From positions 98,646 through 162,645 of the forward strand of contig CAMLMV010000011.1 of NCBI GenBank assembly GCA_946481275.1: a DNA stretch of 64,000 bases. The letters are read 5' to 3'. The notes beneath the pieces are model-generated. The model was given only the letters and a program-made list of their open reading frames with translations, had not been told where the DNA came from and made no database searches. Numbering within the stretch: position 1 is the stretch's first letter; each line of letters starts with the position of its first letter. Below are positions 54,677 to 64,000 of the stretch, in pieces. The translations under genes and the position numbers were made by a program. This stretch comes from an uncultured Massilia sp. GTDB taxonomy: Bacteria; Pseudomonadota; Gammaproteobacteria; Burkholderiales; Burkholderiaceae.

Positions 54677-56254
54677 TTACGCCGCTTCGACGGCCACCGG
54701 CATGCGGATCAGGTAGTCGAACGCGGACAGCGCCGCCTTCGCGCCATCGCCCGCCGCGATGACGATCTGCTTGAACGGCGTCGTCGTCGCATCGCCCGCG
54801 GCAAACACGCCCGGGATGTTGGTGCGGCCGTGGTCGTCCACGACGATCTCGCCGAAGCGCGACAGTTCCACCGTGCCCTTCAGGAACTCGGTGTTCGGCA
54901 CGAGGCCGATCTGGACGAACACGCCGGCCAGTTGCACCAGGTGTTCCTCGCCGCTCAGGCGGTCCTTGAACTTGATGCCGTTGACCTTGCTGCCGTCGCC
55001 GGTGATCTCGGTCGTCTGTGCGTTCACGTGGATCGTCACGTTCTTCAGGCTCTCGACCTTGTTCACGAGCACCGCATCCGCCTTCAGTTGCGGGGCGAAC
55101 TCCAGCAACGTCACGTGCTCGACGATGCCTGCCAGGTCGATGGCCGCTTCCACGCCCGAGTTACCGCCGCCGATGACGGCCACGCGCTTGCCCTTGTACA
55201 GCGGGCCGTCGCAGTGCGGGCAGTAGTTCACGCCGGCGTTCTTGTACTCCTGCTCGCCCGGCACGTTCACGTTCCTCCAGCGCGCACCCGTCGACAGGAT
55301 CACGGTGCTCGACTTGAGCGAGCCGCCGTTCGTGAACTGCACTTCAACCAGTTCGCCCGGGCTCGAGGGCGGGATGATCTTCGCAGCCGTGTTCTGCGTC
55401 ATGATGTCGACGCCGTAGTGACGCACCTGCGCTTCCAGGGCGGCTGCGAATTTGGGACCGTCCGTTTCCAGCACGGAGATGTAGTTCTCGATCGACATCG
55501 TGTCGTTCACCTGGCCGCCGAAGCGTTCCGTCGCGACGCCCGTGCGGATGCCTTTGCGGGCCGCGTACACGGCCGCTGCCGCACCCGACGGGCCGCCGCC
55601 GACGATCAGCACGTCGTACGGATCCTTCGCGTTCAGCCTGGCGGCGTCGCGGGCGCCGGCGCCCTTGTCCAGCTTGGCGACGATCTCTTCGATCAGCATG
55701 CGGCCCGAGCCGAACAGTTCGCCGTTCAGGAACACCATCGGCACGGCCATCACCTTGCGCGACTCGACTTCGGCCTGGAACGCGCCGCCTTCGATCACGG
55801 TCGTTTTCACACGCGGGTTCAGGATCGCCATCAGCGACAGGGCCTGCACGACGTCCGGGCAGTTATGGCAGGTCAGCGACATGTACATTTCGAATTCGTA
55901 GTCGTCGTCCAGGGCCTTGATCGCGTCGATCGTGTCGGCCTCGACTTTCGGCGGATGGCCGCCCGTCCACAGCAGCGCCAGCACGAGCGACGTGAATTCG
56001 TGGCCCAGCGGCAGGCCGGCGAAGCGCAGGTTCATGTCGGTGCCGACGCGTTTCAATGTGAACGACGGCTTGCGGGCGTCGTTGCCGTCCGTACGCAGCG
56101 TGATCTTGTCGGCGCGCAGGCCCTGGATCGTCTGCAGGAGGTCGAGCATCTGCTTCGACGTGTCGCTGTCGTCGAGCGAGGCGACGATCTCGAACGGTTG
56201 CTGGACGCGTTGCAGGTAGCCGGCGAGTTGGTTTTTCAATTCTTGTTCGAGCAT
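54677..56254 (-). CDS. ahpF: alkyl hydroperoxide reductase flavoprotein AhpF
   Basis: A 525-residue FAD/NADH disulfide reductase that recharges AhpC. The N-terminal double thioredoxin-like domain has the redox pair CHNC (~128). FAD and NAD loops are [17 protein letters not shown] and [14 protein letters not shown]. The second redox pair is CPHC (~345), and [15 protein letters not shown] ends the FAD domain. AAAGGATACGATC precedes the ATG at 56254. It follows ahpC by 217 bp with a strong hairpin in the gap. Confidence 0.96.
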   Translation of the reverse strand: MLEQELKNQLAGYLQRVQQPFEIVASLDDSDTSKQMLDLLQTIQGLRADKITLRTDGNDARKPSFTLKRVGTDMNLRFAGLPLGHEFTSLVLALLWTGGHPPKVEADTIDAIKALDDDYEFEMYMSLTCHNCPDVVQALSLMAILNPRVKTTVIEGGAFQAEVESRKVMAVPMVFLNGELFGSGRMLIEEIVAKLDKGAGARDAARLNAKDPYDVLIVGGGPSGAAAAVYAARKGIRTGVATERFGGQVNDTMSIENYISVLETDGPKFAAALEAQVRHYGVDIMTQNTAAKIIPPSSPGELVEVQFTNGGSLKSSTVILSTGARWRNVNVPGEQEYKNAGVNYCPHCDGPLYKGKRVAVIGGGNSGVEAAIDLAGIVEHVTLLEFAPQLKADAVLVNKVESLKNVTIHVNAQTTEITGDGSKVNGIKFKDRLSGEEHLVQLAGVFVQIGLVPNTEFLKGTVELSRFGEIVVDDHGRTNIPGVFAAGDATTTPFKQIVIAAGDGAKAALSAFDYLIRMPVAVEAA

Positions 56255-56412
56255 GATCGTATCCTTTCGTTCAGTCGTGTTCAGGCCGATGCGGTCCACA
56301 TGAGGACGCATCAATCAAATCTAAATAGTGAATCTGGAAGGCAGATCGACTAGCGAGATCGCCTGTGTTATTTGTGCGGGCCCATTCCGGGTGGGCTCGT
56401 GGGGAGGGGGTG

Positions 56413-56441
56413 GGCACCGGCCGCCCCTCGCGGCCGGTGCC
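56413..56441. repeat. 12-bp perfect stem-loop between ahpC and ahpF
   Basis: GGCACCGGCCGC pairs with GCGGCCGGTGCC around a five-base loop, about 30 bp past the ahpC stop. No T-run follows on the minus strand; it may stabilise the ahpC message and reduce ahpF read-through. Confidence 0.75.
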
Positions 56442-56471
56442 TGTGCTACGGTGCTACAAAGACTTCAGATC

Positions 56472-57035
56472 TTAGATCTTGCCGACCAGGTCCAGCGACG
56501 GCTTCAGCGTTTCGGCGCCTTCGGTCCACTTGGCCGGGCAGACTTCGCCCGGGTGCGATGCGACGTACTGGGCTGCCTTCACTTTGCGCAGCAGTTCCGA
56601 AGCGTCGCGGCCGATGCCGTTGTCGTGCACTTCCATGACCTTGATCTGGCCTTCCGGATTGATCACGAAGGTGCCGCGCAGGGCCAGGCCTTCTTCTTCG
56701 ATCATGACTTCGAAGTTACGCGACAGCAGGCCGGTCGGGTCGCCGATCAGCGGGTAGTTGACCTTCTTGATCGCTTCCGACGTGTCGTGCCATGCCTTGT
56801 GAGCGAAGTGGGTGTCGGTCGACACGCCGTAGACTTTGACGCCCATCTTGTCGAACTCCGGCTGGAAAGCAGCCAGGTCTTCCAGCTCGGTCGGGCAGAC
56901 GAAGGTGAAGTCCGCCGGGTAGAACATCAGGACCGACCACGTGCCTTTGAAGTCGGCTTCGGTCAGGTCGATGAACTTGCCTGCGTGGTAAGCGGTTGCT
57001 TTGAACGGCTTGATTTCGGTGTTGATGATGGACAT
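56472..57035 (-). CDS. ahpC: alkyl hydroperoxide reductase subunit C (peroxiredoxin)
   Basis: A 187-residue typical 2-Cys peroxiredoxin that reduces peroxides using electrons from AhpF. Peroxidatic Cys47 is in [12 protein letters not shown], and the resolving Cys is near residue 166 in GEVCPAKW. The start follows AGAGGAGTACTGA. The upstream region is A+T-rich and presumably holds the promoter; a convincing OxyR site was not found. Confidence 0.97.
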   Translation of the reverse strand: MSIINTEIKPFKATAYHAGKFIDLTEADFKGTWSVLMFYPADFTFVCPTELEDLAAFQPEFDKMGVKVYGVSTDTHFAHKAWHDTSEAIKKVNYPLIGDPTGLLSRNFEVMIEEEGLALRGTFVINPEGQIKVMEVHDNGIGRDASELLRKVKAAQYVASHPGEVCPAKWTEGAETLKPSLDLVGKI

Positions 57036-57141
57036 TCAGTACTCCTCTTTCGGGGTTAAAAAAAGCTTAGGTGTGAACTATACCCTGCCACGCCCTTCAT
57101 GTGAAATTGATTGAACAGATTCTATCAATTAATTTTGACTA

Positions 57142-58359
57142 TCATGCAGGCGCGGCCGCCGGCTGCAGGGCCGTTTCCATGCACGGCAGGATGAGGCTGA
57201 AGCAGGCACCTTGCCCCGGCGTGCTCTCGACCGTCAACTGGCCGCCGTGCGACGCGGCCAGCTGGCGCGAGATGTACAGGCCCAGGCCGAGGCCTTTCGG
57301 CTCCCCGCTCCTGGCGCCGCGCTCGTACGGTTCGAAGATGCGCTCGATGAAGTCGGGCGCGATGCCCTTGCCGTGGTCGCGCACGGCGATGCGGACGTTG
57401 GGGCCTTCGTCATGGACGCTCACCTCGACCGCGCCGCCGCCGCCATAGCGCATGGCATTGGTCAGCAGGTTGACGACGACCTGCTCGATGCGGAATTCGT
57501 CCCAGAAACCTTCGACCGGGTGATGCGGCGCCAGCACGACGTTGGCACCCGCCGCCGCGGCCTGCAGCGACAGATCGTTCACCACGCGCTCCAGCAAGGC
57601 CATCAGCTCGACCTGGGCCGGGCGGATGGACAAGGTGCCGCTCTTCATGCGCGAGACGTCCAGCATGTCGTCGATCAGGCGGATCATCGCCTTGATCTGA
57701 CGCTCGTCGCGCTTGATCATGCTGTTCATCTGGTCCGGATTGAATGCCGGCAAATTGCCCCGTTTCAGTTGCAGGCTGCGCATCTGGGTTTCCAGAAACA
57801 GCGTGTTGAGCGGCGTGCGCAGCTCGTGCGCGACGAGGGACATGAATTCGTCGCGCATGCGCAGCGAGCGCTGCAGCTCGGCCTGCGTCTCGTTCAGTTC
57901 GCGCAGCAGCACTTCCTGCTCGCGCCGCGCCGCTTCCAGCGCTTCCATCTGACGCTGCATCTCGCGGCGCTGCTGGTCCAGCGTGACGAACACGTGCACC
58001 TTGCTGCGCACGGCATCCGGGTCCAGCGGTTTATAAAGAAAATCGACGGCGCCCGTCTCGTAGCCCTTGAAGGCGTAGTTCAGCTCGCGGCCGGCGGCGG
58101 ACACGAACACGATCGGGATGTTGCGGGTGCGCGAGGTGGAGCGCATCAGCTCGGCCAGCTCGAAGCCGTCCATGCCGGGCATCTGCACGTCGAGGATGGC
58201 CAGCGCGAAATCGTGTTCGAGCATCAGGGACAGGGCTTCCTCGCCGGACTGGGCCTGGAACACGAGGCGCTGCTCGTCGCGGATCAGCGCGTCGAGGGCG
58301 CGCAGGTTTTCCGGCAGGTCGTCGACGATCAGCAATTTACTAGGGTCGGGTGCGCTCAT
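57142..58359 (-). CDS. receiver-histidine kinase hybrid
   Basis: A 405-residue cytosolic protein. An N-terminal receiver (LLIVDDLPEN; phospho-Asp in LAILDVQMPGMDG; Lys in FLYKPLDPD) is joined by a ~45-residue coiled coil to a histidine kinase (phospho-His in VAHELRTPLN; N box NLLTNAMRYG; G boxes DHGKGIAPDF and GLGLGLYISRQ). The order receiver-then-kinase means it can take phosphate and relay a signal. Its ATG overlaps the cheB stop (ATGA). Confidence 0.93.
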   Translation of the reverse strand: MSAPDPSKLLIVDDLPENLRALDALIRDEQRLVFQAQSGEEALSLMLEHDFALAILDVQMPGMDGFELAELMRSTSRTRNIPIVFVSAAGRELNYAFKGYETGAVDFLYKPLDPDAVRSKVHVFVTLDQQRREMQRQMEALEAARREQEVLLRELNETQAELQRSLRMRDEFMSLVAHELRTPLNTLFLETQMRSLQLKRGNLPAFNPDQMNSMIKRDERQIKAMIRLIDDMLDVSRMKSGTLSIRPAQVELMALLERVVNDLSLQAAAAGANVVLAPHHPVEGFWDEFRIEQVVVNLLTNAMRYGGGGAVEVSVHDEGPNVRIAVRDHGKGIAPDFIERIFEPYERGARSGEPKGLGLGLYISRQLAASHGGQLTVESTPGQGACFSLILPCMETALQPAAAPA

Positions 58360-58988
58360 GGTTCATTCATCTCCAACATGGGCAACAAGGCGTGGATGCG
58401 CGCCAGAGGCAGTATCAAATTCGGTTTGCAGCGGTGGATGGCGCTCACGGGCATCGTGGGCACCTGGGCGTCGGCGGGTTCCTGCACGACGGTGAAGCCG
58501 CCGCGGGCGCGGATGCGGGCCATGCCGTCGGCACCGTCGTGGTTCGCGCCGGTGAGCAGGATACCGGCCAGGCCGGGGCCGTAGGCGTCCGCGCCGGATT
58601 CCATCAGCACGTCGATCGCGGGCCGCGCGAAGTGCACGGGCGGCTCGCAGCTGATCGAGAACGTGCGGTCGCGTTCGATCGACAGATGGTAGCCCGGTCC
58701 GGCGAAGTACACGGTGCCGGGCACGATCTCTTCCTTGTCGGCCGCTTCCTTCACGCGCACGGGCAGGCGCTCGTCGAACAGCTCGGCCAGGCGGCTGTCC
58801 CTGTCGCCCGGCATGTGCAGGATGCAGAACACGGGCAAGGTGTAGCTGGCCGGAATCGCGGGCAACAGCGCGACGAGCGCATCCACGCCGCCGGCCGAGC
58901 CGCCGATCACGACGGCCTCGAAGCGCCGTCCGCGCAGCGCGGCATGCAGCGCGTCCTCATGGGGACCGGGGTCGACGGCGGGGCTCAT
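58356..58988 (-). CDS. cheB: CheB-type methylesterase domain protein
   Basis: A 210-residue CheB catalytic domain without the usual N-terminal receiver. The catalytic Ser is in VIGGSAGGVDAL, the His in CILHMPGDRDSRL, and the Asp in LLTGANHDGADGM. CheB removes methyl groups from chemoreceptors. Without a receiver it cannot be activated by CheA in the normal way. AAGGTGGCACC precedes the ATG; both ends overlap neighbours by four bases. Confidence 0.92.
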   Translation of the reverse strand: MSPAVDPGPHEDALHAALRGRRFEAVVIGGSAGGVDALVALLPAIPASYTLPVFCILHMPGDRDSRLAELFDERLPVRVKEAADKEEIVPGTVYFAGPGYHLSIERDRTFSISCEPPVHFARPAIDVLMESGADAYGPGLAGILLTGANHDGADGMARIRARGGFTVVQEPADAQVPTMPVSAIHRCKPNLILPLARIHALLPMLEMNEP

Positions 58989-59812
58989 GGTGCCACCTTG
59001 CGGAATACCCGCTCCCGCTTCGCGAGCGGTTCGAATTGCTGGGCATACGTGGAAAAGTCGATGCTTTCCTTGCTGCCGAGGCCGAGGAAGCCGCGGTGGC
59101 ACAGCGATTCGTGGAACAGGCCCAGCACCCGGTTCTGCAGGCGCCGGTTAAAGTAGATCATCACGTTGCGGCAGCTGATGAAATGCGTCTCCGCGAACAC
59201 GCTGTCCGTGGCCAGGCTGTGGTCCGCGAACGTGACGTTCTCGACGAGCGTGCGGTCGAACAGCGCGCCGCCGTACGCGGCCGTGTAGTAATCGGAAAAC
59301 GCCCGGGTGCCGCCCGCCTTCTGGTAATTCTCCGTGTACGCGCGCATCTTATCCAGCGGCATCACGCCGCGCCGTGCCGCTTCCAGCGATTCCGGATTGA
59401 TGTCGGTCGCGTACATCTGCGTGCGCTCCAGCAGGCCCTCCTCGTGCAGCATGATCGCGAGCGAATACACTTCCTCGCCCGTGCTGCAGCCGGCCACCCA
59501 CACGTTCAGCGACGGGTACGTCTTCAGGAACGGCACGACGAGCCGGCGTACAGCCAGATAATAATCCGGGTCGCGGAACATTTCCGTCACCGGGATGGTC
59601 AAAAACTGCAACAGCTGCGCGAACGCGGCAGGATCGTGCATGACGCGCGCCTGCAAAGCCGAGATCGTTTCGCATTCCATCGCGCGCAGCGCGGCGACCA
59701 CGCGGCGCTTTTGCGAGGCGCCCGTGTAGTCGCGGAAATCGTAGTTGTACTTGAGGTAGACAGCCTCGATCAGCATCCGCAACTCGATGTCGTCGCTCGG
59801 CAGGCTGTGCAT
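58985..59812 (-). CDS. cheR: CheR-type protein-glutamate methyltransferase
   Basis: A 275-residue SAM-dependent methyltransferase. An N-terminal helical domain is followed by FLTIPVTEMFRDPDYY and the SAM pocket VWVAGCSTGEEVYSLAI, TDINPE and SCRNVMIYF. CheR methylates chemoreceptor glutamates. The ATG at 59812 (MHSLPSDD) is eight bases after the hybrid kinase stop; the frame is open upstream without support. No chemoreceptor gene is near, so its target may be non-standard. Confidence 0.93.
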   Translation of the reverse strand: MHSLPSDDIELRMLIEAVYLKYNYDFRDYTGASQKRRVVAALRAMECETISALQARVMHDPAAFAQLLQFLTIPVTEMFRDPDYYLAVRRLVVPFLKTYPSLNVWVAGCSTGEEVYSLAIMLHEEGLLERTQMYATDINPESLEAARRGVMPLDKMRAYTENYQKAGGTRAFSDYYTAAYGGALFDRTLVENVTFADHSLATDSVFAETHFISCRNVMIYFNRRLQNRVLGLFHESLCHRGFLGLGSKESIDFSTYAQQFEPLAKRERVFRKVAP

Positions 59813-59820
59813 TGTCTTTT

Positions 59821-62800
59821 TCAAATGCGCTCCAGCGTCGGCATCCACACGCGCAGCAGCGAGTACAGCCGGGTCAGGTCGATCGGCTTGGCGAGATAGT
59901 CGTTGGCGCCGGCGGCCAGGCATTGTTCCTGGTCGTCCTTCATCGCCTTTGCCGTGATCGCGATGATGGGCAGGCGCGCGAAGCGCTTGTCCTGGCGGAT
60001 GCGGCGCGTCGCTTCCAGTCCATCCATGCCCGGCATCATCACGTCCATCAGGACGAGGTCGATCGACGCATGTTCATCGAGCTTGGCAATGGCCTCGTAA
60101 CCATTGCGGCCCACCTCCACCTGCGCGCCGCGTTGTTCCAGGGCACTGGTCAACGCGAACACATTGCGCACGTCGTCGTCCACGAGCAGGATCGTGCGGC
60201 CTTCGAACACGCGGTCGCGTCCGCGCACCGTCTTGAGCATCGACTGGCGTTCCGACGACAGCTGCGACTCCACCTTGTGCAGGAACAGCGTCACCTCGTC
60301 CAGCAGGCGCTCCGGCGAGCGCGCGCCCTTGATGATGATCGAGCGCGAGTATTTCAGCAGTTCCGCTTCCTCGTCGCGCGTCAGGTTGCGTCCCGTGTAC
60401 ACGATGACGGGCGGGAACGAACACAGTTCTTCCAGAGACATACGCTTGAGCAACTCATTACCCTGCATGTCGGGCAGCTTCAAGTCGATGATCATGCAGT
60501 CGAAAATCTCGGTGCGCAACAAGTCCAGCGCTTCCGTGCCGGACCCGACAGCCGCGATCTCGACGTCCGTATCGGAGATCAGTTGCACGACGCTGTCGCG
60601 CTGGCGCTCGTCGTCTTCCACGAGCAGCACGCGCTTGATCTGCTGCGACGACTTGTCCTTCAGCTTGCGGAACACGTCCTCCAGCTGCTCGCGCGACGTC
60701 GGTTTCAATGCGTAGCCGATCGCACCCAGGTGCAGCGCCTCGCCCCCGTTTTCCTGGCTGGACACGACGTGGACGGGGATGTGGCGTGTGGCCGGATTGT
60801 CTTTCAGCTGTTGCAGCACGGACAGACCGGAGCCGTCCGGCAGGCGGATGTCGAGCAGGATCGCGTCCGGACTCTCGTTCGTCGCCAGTTCCAGGCCTTC
60901 CTGCGCCGTCAGCGCGACGAGGCAGCGGAATTCCATGTCATGCGCGAGGCCGTACAGGATGCGCGCGAATTCCGGCTCGTCCTCGACCACCAGCACCGTG
61001 CGCACGCCGGTGGCGGGCTGGGCGCGGTCGTCCGCGAACGCGGGCAGCGTCACGCCCTGCGCCGGTTCCACCCGTTCCGGCTCCGGCGCGGTGACAGGTG
61101 CCGCTGCGCGCACGGGCGGCTGCGCCGGCGGCAGCACGGGCGGTGTCGCGGCGACGGTGCCGTTGCGCGGCAGGCTCAGGATGAACGTGCTGCCCGCGCC
61201 CGGCGCGCTCGTGAGCGTCAGGGTGCCGCCCAGCAAGGCGGTCAGGTCGCGCGAGATGGACAGCCCCAGACCCGTGCCGCCGTACTTGCGCGCGGTGGAG
61301 CCGTCGGCCTGGTGGAACGCATCGAAGATCTTGTCCTGCTGCTCGGGCGCGATGCCGATGCCGGAATCCTGGACGACGAACTGGATCCAGCCATCCGTGT
61401 TGGCGCTCACGGTGAGATGCACCTTGCCCTTGTCCGTGAACTTGACGGCGTTCGACAGCAGATTCTTGAGGATCTGCTCCAGCCGCTGGCGGTCCGTGTG
61501 GATGCTGATGGGCACGTTCGGCTCGACCGTCAGGCTGAAGTCCAGGTTCTTCTGGCGCGCCAGCGGCTCGAACACGCGGGCCAGGCCCTCGATGACGCGG
61601 CGCAGCGGCAAGTCTTCCGGCACGAGCTCCAGCTTGCCGGCCTCGACCTTGGAAATGTCGAGGATGTCGTTGATCAGGTTCAGCAGGTCATTGCCGGCCG
61701 AATAAATCGTCTGGGCGAAGCGCACCTGCTCGTCGTTCAAATTGCCGCCCGCATTGTCGGCCAGCAGCTTCGCGAGGATCAGCGACGAGTTCAGCGGCGT
61801 GCGCAGCTCGTGAGACATGTTCGCAAGGAACTCGGACTTGTAGCGGCTCGCGCGCTCCAGTTCCAGCGCCCGCTCGCGCAATTGCTCCTGGGCTTGCACC
61901 AGCGCGCTGTTCTTGGTGTCGAGGTGGGAGGCCTGCTCGGCCAGCTGTTCGTTCGTCTGCTCCAGCTCGGCCTGCTGGTTTTCCAGCGCCGACTGCGATT
62001 CCTCCAGCGCGCGCGACTGTTCTTCCAGCTCTTCGTTCGCCGTGCGCAGTTCTTCCTGCTGCACCTGCAATTCCTCGTTCAGGGCCTGCTGCTCTTCCAG
62101 CGCGGCCTGCAGGCGCTGGCGGTGCAGCACGTTGGCGATGGCGGCGCCGACCGACGCGGCAATCGTCTCCATGAACTGGACGTCGCGCTCGCGCACCGGG
62201 TGCAGGAAGCCGATCTCGATGACGCCCTTGATCTTGCCGAAGTTCGACACGGGCGCGATCAGGAGCGCGCGCGGCGCCGCCTCGCCCAGCGCCGAGCCGA
62301 CCTTGATGTAGTCCGGCGGCAGGTCGCGCAGGGTGACGATGCGGTTCTGGTTGGCGGCCTGCGCGGCCAGCGATTCGTTCGGCTGCACGACGCGGGCCCG
62401 GTCCGTGTCCGCGTGCGCGAACCCGTAGGCGCCGATGCGGGTCAGCGTGCCGTCTTCCGCGCGCAAATACATCGCGCCCACGACGCCGTTCAGGTAATGC
62501 GCCACGTAGTTCAGCACGGCGTCGGCCAGCGGTTCCAGGCTGATGATGCCCGTCGTCTTCGCGATCATTTCCGTCTGGCCCGAGCGCAGCCACGCCTGTT
62601 GCATCAACTGGGTATTGTGTTCTTCCTCGTGCTGCAGGATGTCGCCGTACGATTTCGACAGCGCCTTCAGGTCGCGCCGGCCGAACACGGCCAGCAGGCC
62701 GGCGACAATCAGGCTGAACGCGAGGAAGGCGGCGACGGACCACGCAATCACGGAGCGCGACGTGGCGTTCCGTTCCTGCAGGATGCGTTGTTCTTCCAGG

Positions 62801-63303
62801 ATGAAATCGAGGAACTCGCGCCGGACCTGGTCGGTCAGGATCTTGCCGCGGCCGGCCTTGATGTTCTGGACGATCTCGACGAAGTCGCTCTTCTTGCCGC
62901 GCAGCGCGATCATCTCTTCCGCGAACGTCTGCCACTGGGCCTGCGCCACGCGCACCCGTTCGATGCGGTCGAGCTGCGCCCGGTTGTCGCCGACGAGACG
63001 CTCGAGGTTCTTCAGCTCGGCATCCATGCGCGGCTTGGCCGTCAGGTAAGGCGCCATGAAATCATCGTCGCCGGACAACACGTAGCCGCGCATGCCGGCC
63101 TCCATGTCGGACGATAGGCGGCTGACCTCGTTGGCGCGGCCGATCACGTGCTCGGAATGCTCGACCCAGCTCAGGACATTGATGAGGTAGGCGATGATAC
63201 CGACGAACACGAGCGCGCTGAGCACGCCCATGCCCAGCGGCATGGCGACATTGCGCGACAGGATGCGGCGGAATTGCTCACTATCGATACTCGAACCGGC
63301 CAT
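59821..63303 (-). CDS. multi-domain hybrid sensor histidine kinase
   Basis: An 1160-residue membrane sensor. Two transmembrane helices (~22-44, ~186-208) flank a periplasmic CHASE3-like domain (SSDMEAGMRGYVLSGDDDF). Inside are a GAF domain (~250-395), a ~90-residue Glu/Gln-rich coiled coil, a histidine kinase (phospho-His498 in SHELRTPLN, G box GGTGLGLSISRD) and three receivers (~768-885, ~891-1005, ~1037-1155). Receiver phospho-Asp motifs are LLDIRLPDGSG, IIDLKLPDMQG and LMDVMMPGMDG. It is the first gene of the operon with cheR, cheB and the receiver-kinase. Confidence 0.94.
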   Translation of the reverse strand: MAGSSIDSEQFRRILSRNVAMPLGMGVLSALVFVGIIAYLINVLSWVEHSEHVIGRANEVSRLSSDMEAGMRGYVLSGDDDFMAPYLTAKPRMDAELKNLERLVGDNRAQLDRIERVRVAQAQWQTFAEEMIALRGKKSDFVEIVQNIKAGRGKILTDQVRREFLDFILEEQRILQERNATSRSVIAWSVAAFLAFSLIVAGLLAVFGRRDLKALSKSYGDILQHEEEHNTQLMQQAWLRSGQTEMIAKTTGIISLEPLADAVLNYVAHYLNGVVGAMYLRAEDGTLTRIGAYGFAHADTDRARVVQPNESLAAQAANQNRIVTLRDLPPDYIKVGSALGEAAPRALLIAPVSNFGKIKGVIEIGFLHPVRERDVQFMETIAASVGAAIANVLHRQRLQAALEEQQALNEELQVQQEELRTANEELEEQSRALEESQSALENQQAELEQTNEQLAEQASHLDTKNSALVQAQEQLRERALELERASRYKSEFLANMSHELRTPLNSSLILAKLLADNAGGNLNDEQVRFAQTIYSAGNDLLNLINDILDISKVEAGKLELVPEDLPLRRVIEGLARVFEPLARQKNLDFSLTVEPNVPISIHTDRQRLEQILKNLLSNAVKFTDKGKVHLTVSANTDGWIQFVVQDSGIGIAPEQQDKIFDAFHQADGSTARKYGGTGLGLSISRDLTALLGGTLTLTSAPGAGSTFILSLPRNGTVAATPPVLPPAQPPVRAAAPVTAPEPERVEPAQGVTLPAFADDRAQPATGVRTVLVVEDEPEFARILYGLAHDMEFRCLVALTAQEGLELATNESPDAILLDIRLPDGSGLSVLQQLKDNPATRHIPVHVVSSQENGGEALHLGAIGYALKPTSREQLEDVFRKLKDKSSQQIKRVLLVEDDERQRDSVVQLISDTDVEIAAVGSGTEALDLLRTEIFDCMIIDLKLPDMQGNELLKRMSLEELCSFPPVIVYTGRNLTRDEEAELLKYSRSIIIKGARSPERLLDEVTLFLHKVESQLSSERQSMLKTVRGRDRVFEGRTILLVDDDVRNVFALTSALEQRGAQVEVGRNGYEAIAKLDEHASIDLVLMDVMMPGMDGLEATRRIRQDKRFARLPIIAITAKAMKDDQEQCLAAGANDYLAKPIDLTRLYSLLRVWMPTLERI

Positions 63304-63413
63304 GCTGTGTCGTTACTCTTATGAAAAAAATATCCCAAGTGTAACGCAAGCAAAGAAACCGAGGCGTTCGCTTGAACGTATTTTTTTGTCAAGTCGACGG
63401 CGTTGAGGCGTAT

Positions 63414-64000
63414 TTACGGCAGAGATCGCCGAAGATAAGGCGCCGTGCGGCTCCCCTTCTCCCTGGCGACTTGCGCCGGCGGTCCCTCCGCCACCACCTT
63501 GCCGCCGGCCTCGCCCGCGCCCGGGCCGATGTCGATCACCCAGTCGCACGCGGCCACCACGCGCATCGTGTGTTCGACCATGATCACGGTGTTGCCGGCG
63601 TCGACGAGACGGTCGAGCTGGGCCAGCAGGCGGTCGGCGTCGAGCGGATGCAGGCCCGTCGTCGGCTCGTCCAGCACATATAACGTTCCGCCGCGGCCGG
63701 CGCGCTGCAGCTCCGTCGCCAGCTTGATGCGCTGGGCTTCGCCGCCCGACAGCTCCGTCGCGCTCTGTCCCAGCCGCAGATAGCCGAGCCCGACTTCGCG
63801 CAGCACCGAGAGCGGCCGCGCGACGGCTTCCTCGTCCGCGAAGAATGCGTGCGCCTCGTCGACCGTCATGCCCAGCACGTCCGCGATGTTGCGGTCGTTG
63901 TAGCGGATCGCCAGTGTGTCGGCGTTGTAGCGCGCGCCGCCGCACGTGGGGCAAGGCGCGTAGACGCTCGGCAGGAACAGCAGCTCGACCATCACGAAGC
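63414..64000 (-). CDS. uvrA: UvrA-family ABC excinuclease subunit, C-terminal part (5' end beyond window)
   Basis: The C-terminal 195 residues of a UvrA-type ATPase. A zinc-module end (CPTCGGARYN), signature LSGGEAQRIKLATEL, Walker B YVLDEPTTGLH and the switch EHTMRVVAACDWVIDIGPG are visible. Ordinary UvrA usually has EHNLDVI here, so this may be the UvrA2 class; the visible part cannot settle it. UvrA recognises lesions in nucleotide excision repair. The sequence runs past the right edge. Confidence 0.88.
   Translation of the reverse strand, partial: FVMVELLFLPSVYAPCPTCGGARYNADTLAIRYNDRNIADVLGMTVDEAHAFFADEEAVARPLSVLREVGLGYLRLGQSATELSGGEAQRIKLATELQRAGRGGTLYVLDEPTTGLHPLDADRLLAQLDRLVDAGNTVIMVEHTMRVVAACDWVIDIGPGAGEAGGKVVAEGPPAQVAREKGSRTAPYLRRSLP

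Noticed and set aside
57085..57140. Possible OxyR site upstream of ahpC (ATAG motifs in A+T-rich DNA)
   Set aside because: The two ATAG elements are 17 bases apart and the remaining half-sites do not fit the ATAG-N7-CTAT spacing.
59812..63117. Very long open frame (over 1000 codons) antisense to the hybrid kinase
   Set aside because: Third-position GC bias leaves antisense frames open. Its product is Arg/His/Val-rich with no domains, while the opposite strand encodes a clear kinase.

Overview
The window is a high-GC chromosomal segment from a betaproteobacterium of the order Burkholderiales, most likely a Massilia/Telluria-type member of the Oxalobacteraceae. This is inferred from the gene order rpsF-priB-rpsR-rplI-dnaB and leuC-leuD-leuB-asd-fimV-truA-trpFBA-accD-folC-dedD-cvpA-purF-metZ, a PEP-CTERM protein, two secreted GH30 glycosidases, and a dispersed REP-like repeat. 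No rRNA, tRNA, CRISPR array, prophage or intact insertion sequence was seen.

Layout: 1-5.3 kb holds a GAF/HD-GYP phosphohydrolase (cut by the window edge) divergent from a metallo-beta-lactamase-fold hydrolase, a GAF-GspE/PilB-type ATPase and a small lipoprotein. A lipoprotein pullulanase follows (5.3-8.4 kb), then a PiT phosphate transporter with its DUF47 partner (8.9-10.5 kb), dnaB, and the ribosomal/primosomal operon rpsF-priB-rpsR-rplI. lexA with its own SOS box diverges from that operon. It is followed by a truncated rlmI and a short second copy of part of lexA, a small rearrangement scar. From 16.7 to 35.1 kb an almost unbroken minus-strand run encodes biosynthesis: leucine (leuC, leuD, leuB), aspartate semialdehyde (asd), polar hub protein FimV, tRNA pseudouridylation (truA), tryptophan (trpF, trpB, trpA), fatty acid and folate (accD, folC), a SPOR protein, cvpA, purF and metZ.

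35.4-38.1 kb holds a cheZ-cheA pair without cheY. 38.5-41 kb has a universal stress protein, a NarL-type response regulator and a Crp/Fnr regulator. 42.2-49.7 kb is a compact DNA-repair operon, recQ-exonuclease-ATP-dependent ligase-DEXH helicase-pdeM, in which the last four genes overlap. 49.9-54.4 kb has a tiny membrane ORF, a degenerate receiver protein, two tandem GH30 enzymes and a PEP-CTERM protein. The last 10 kb holds ahpF-ahpC (peroxide defence), a chemotaxis-like signalling operon (hybrid kinase, CheR, CheB, receiver-kinase) and the 3' end of a uvrA-family gene.

The least explained structures are four clusters of an 18-nt repeat (AATTCGGGGTCAGAGCAC) in head-to-head arrangement. Three enclose about 100 nt of unrelated sequence and one is a compact hairpin. 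Other points of note are the lexA remnant beside the truncated rlmI, the GAF/HD-GYP-MBL-GspE locus, strong hairpins between genes of several operons, and a possible leaderless dnaB promoter. All assignments come from reading the sequence; no database search was run.
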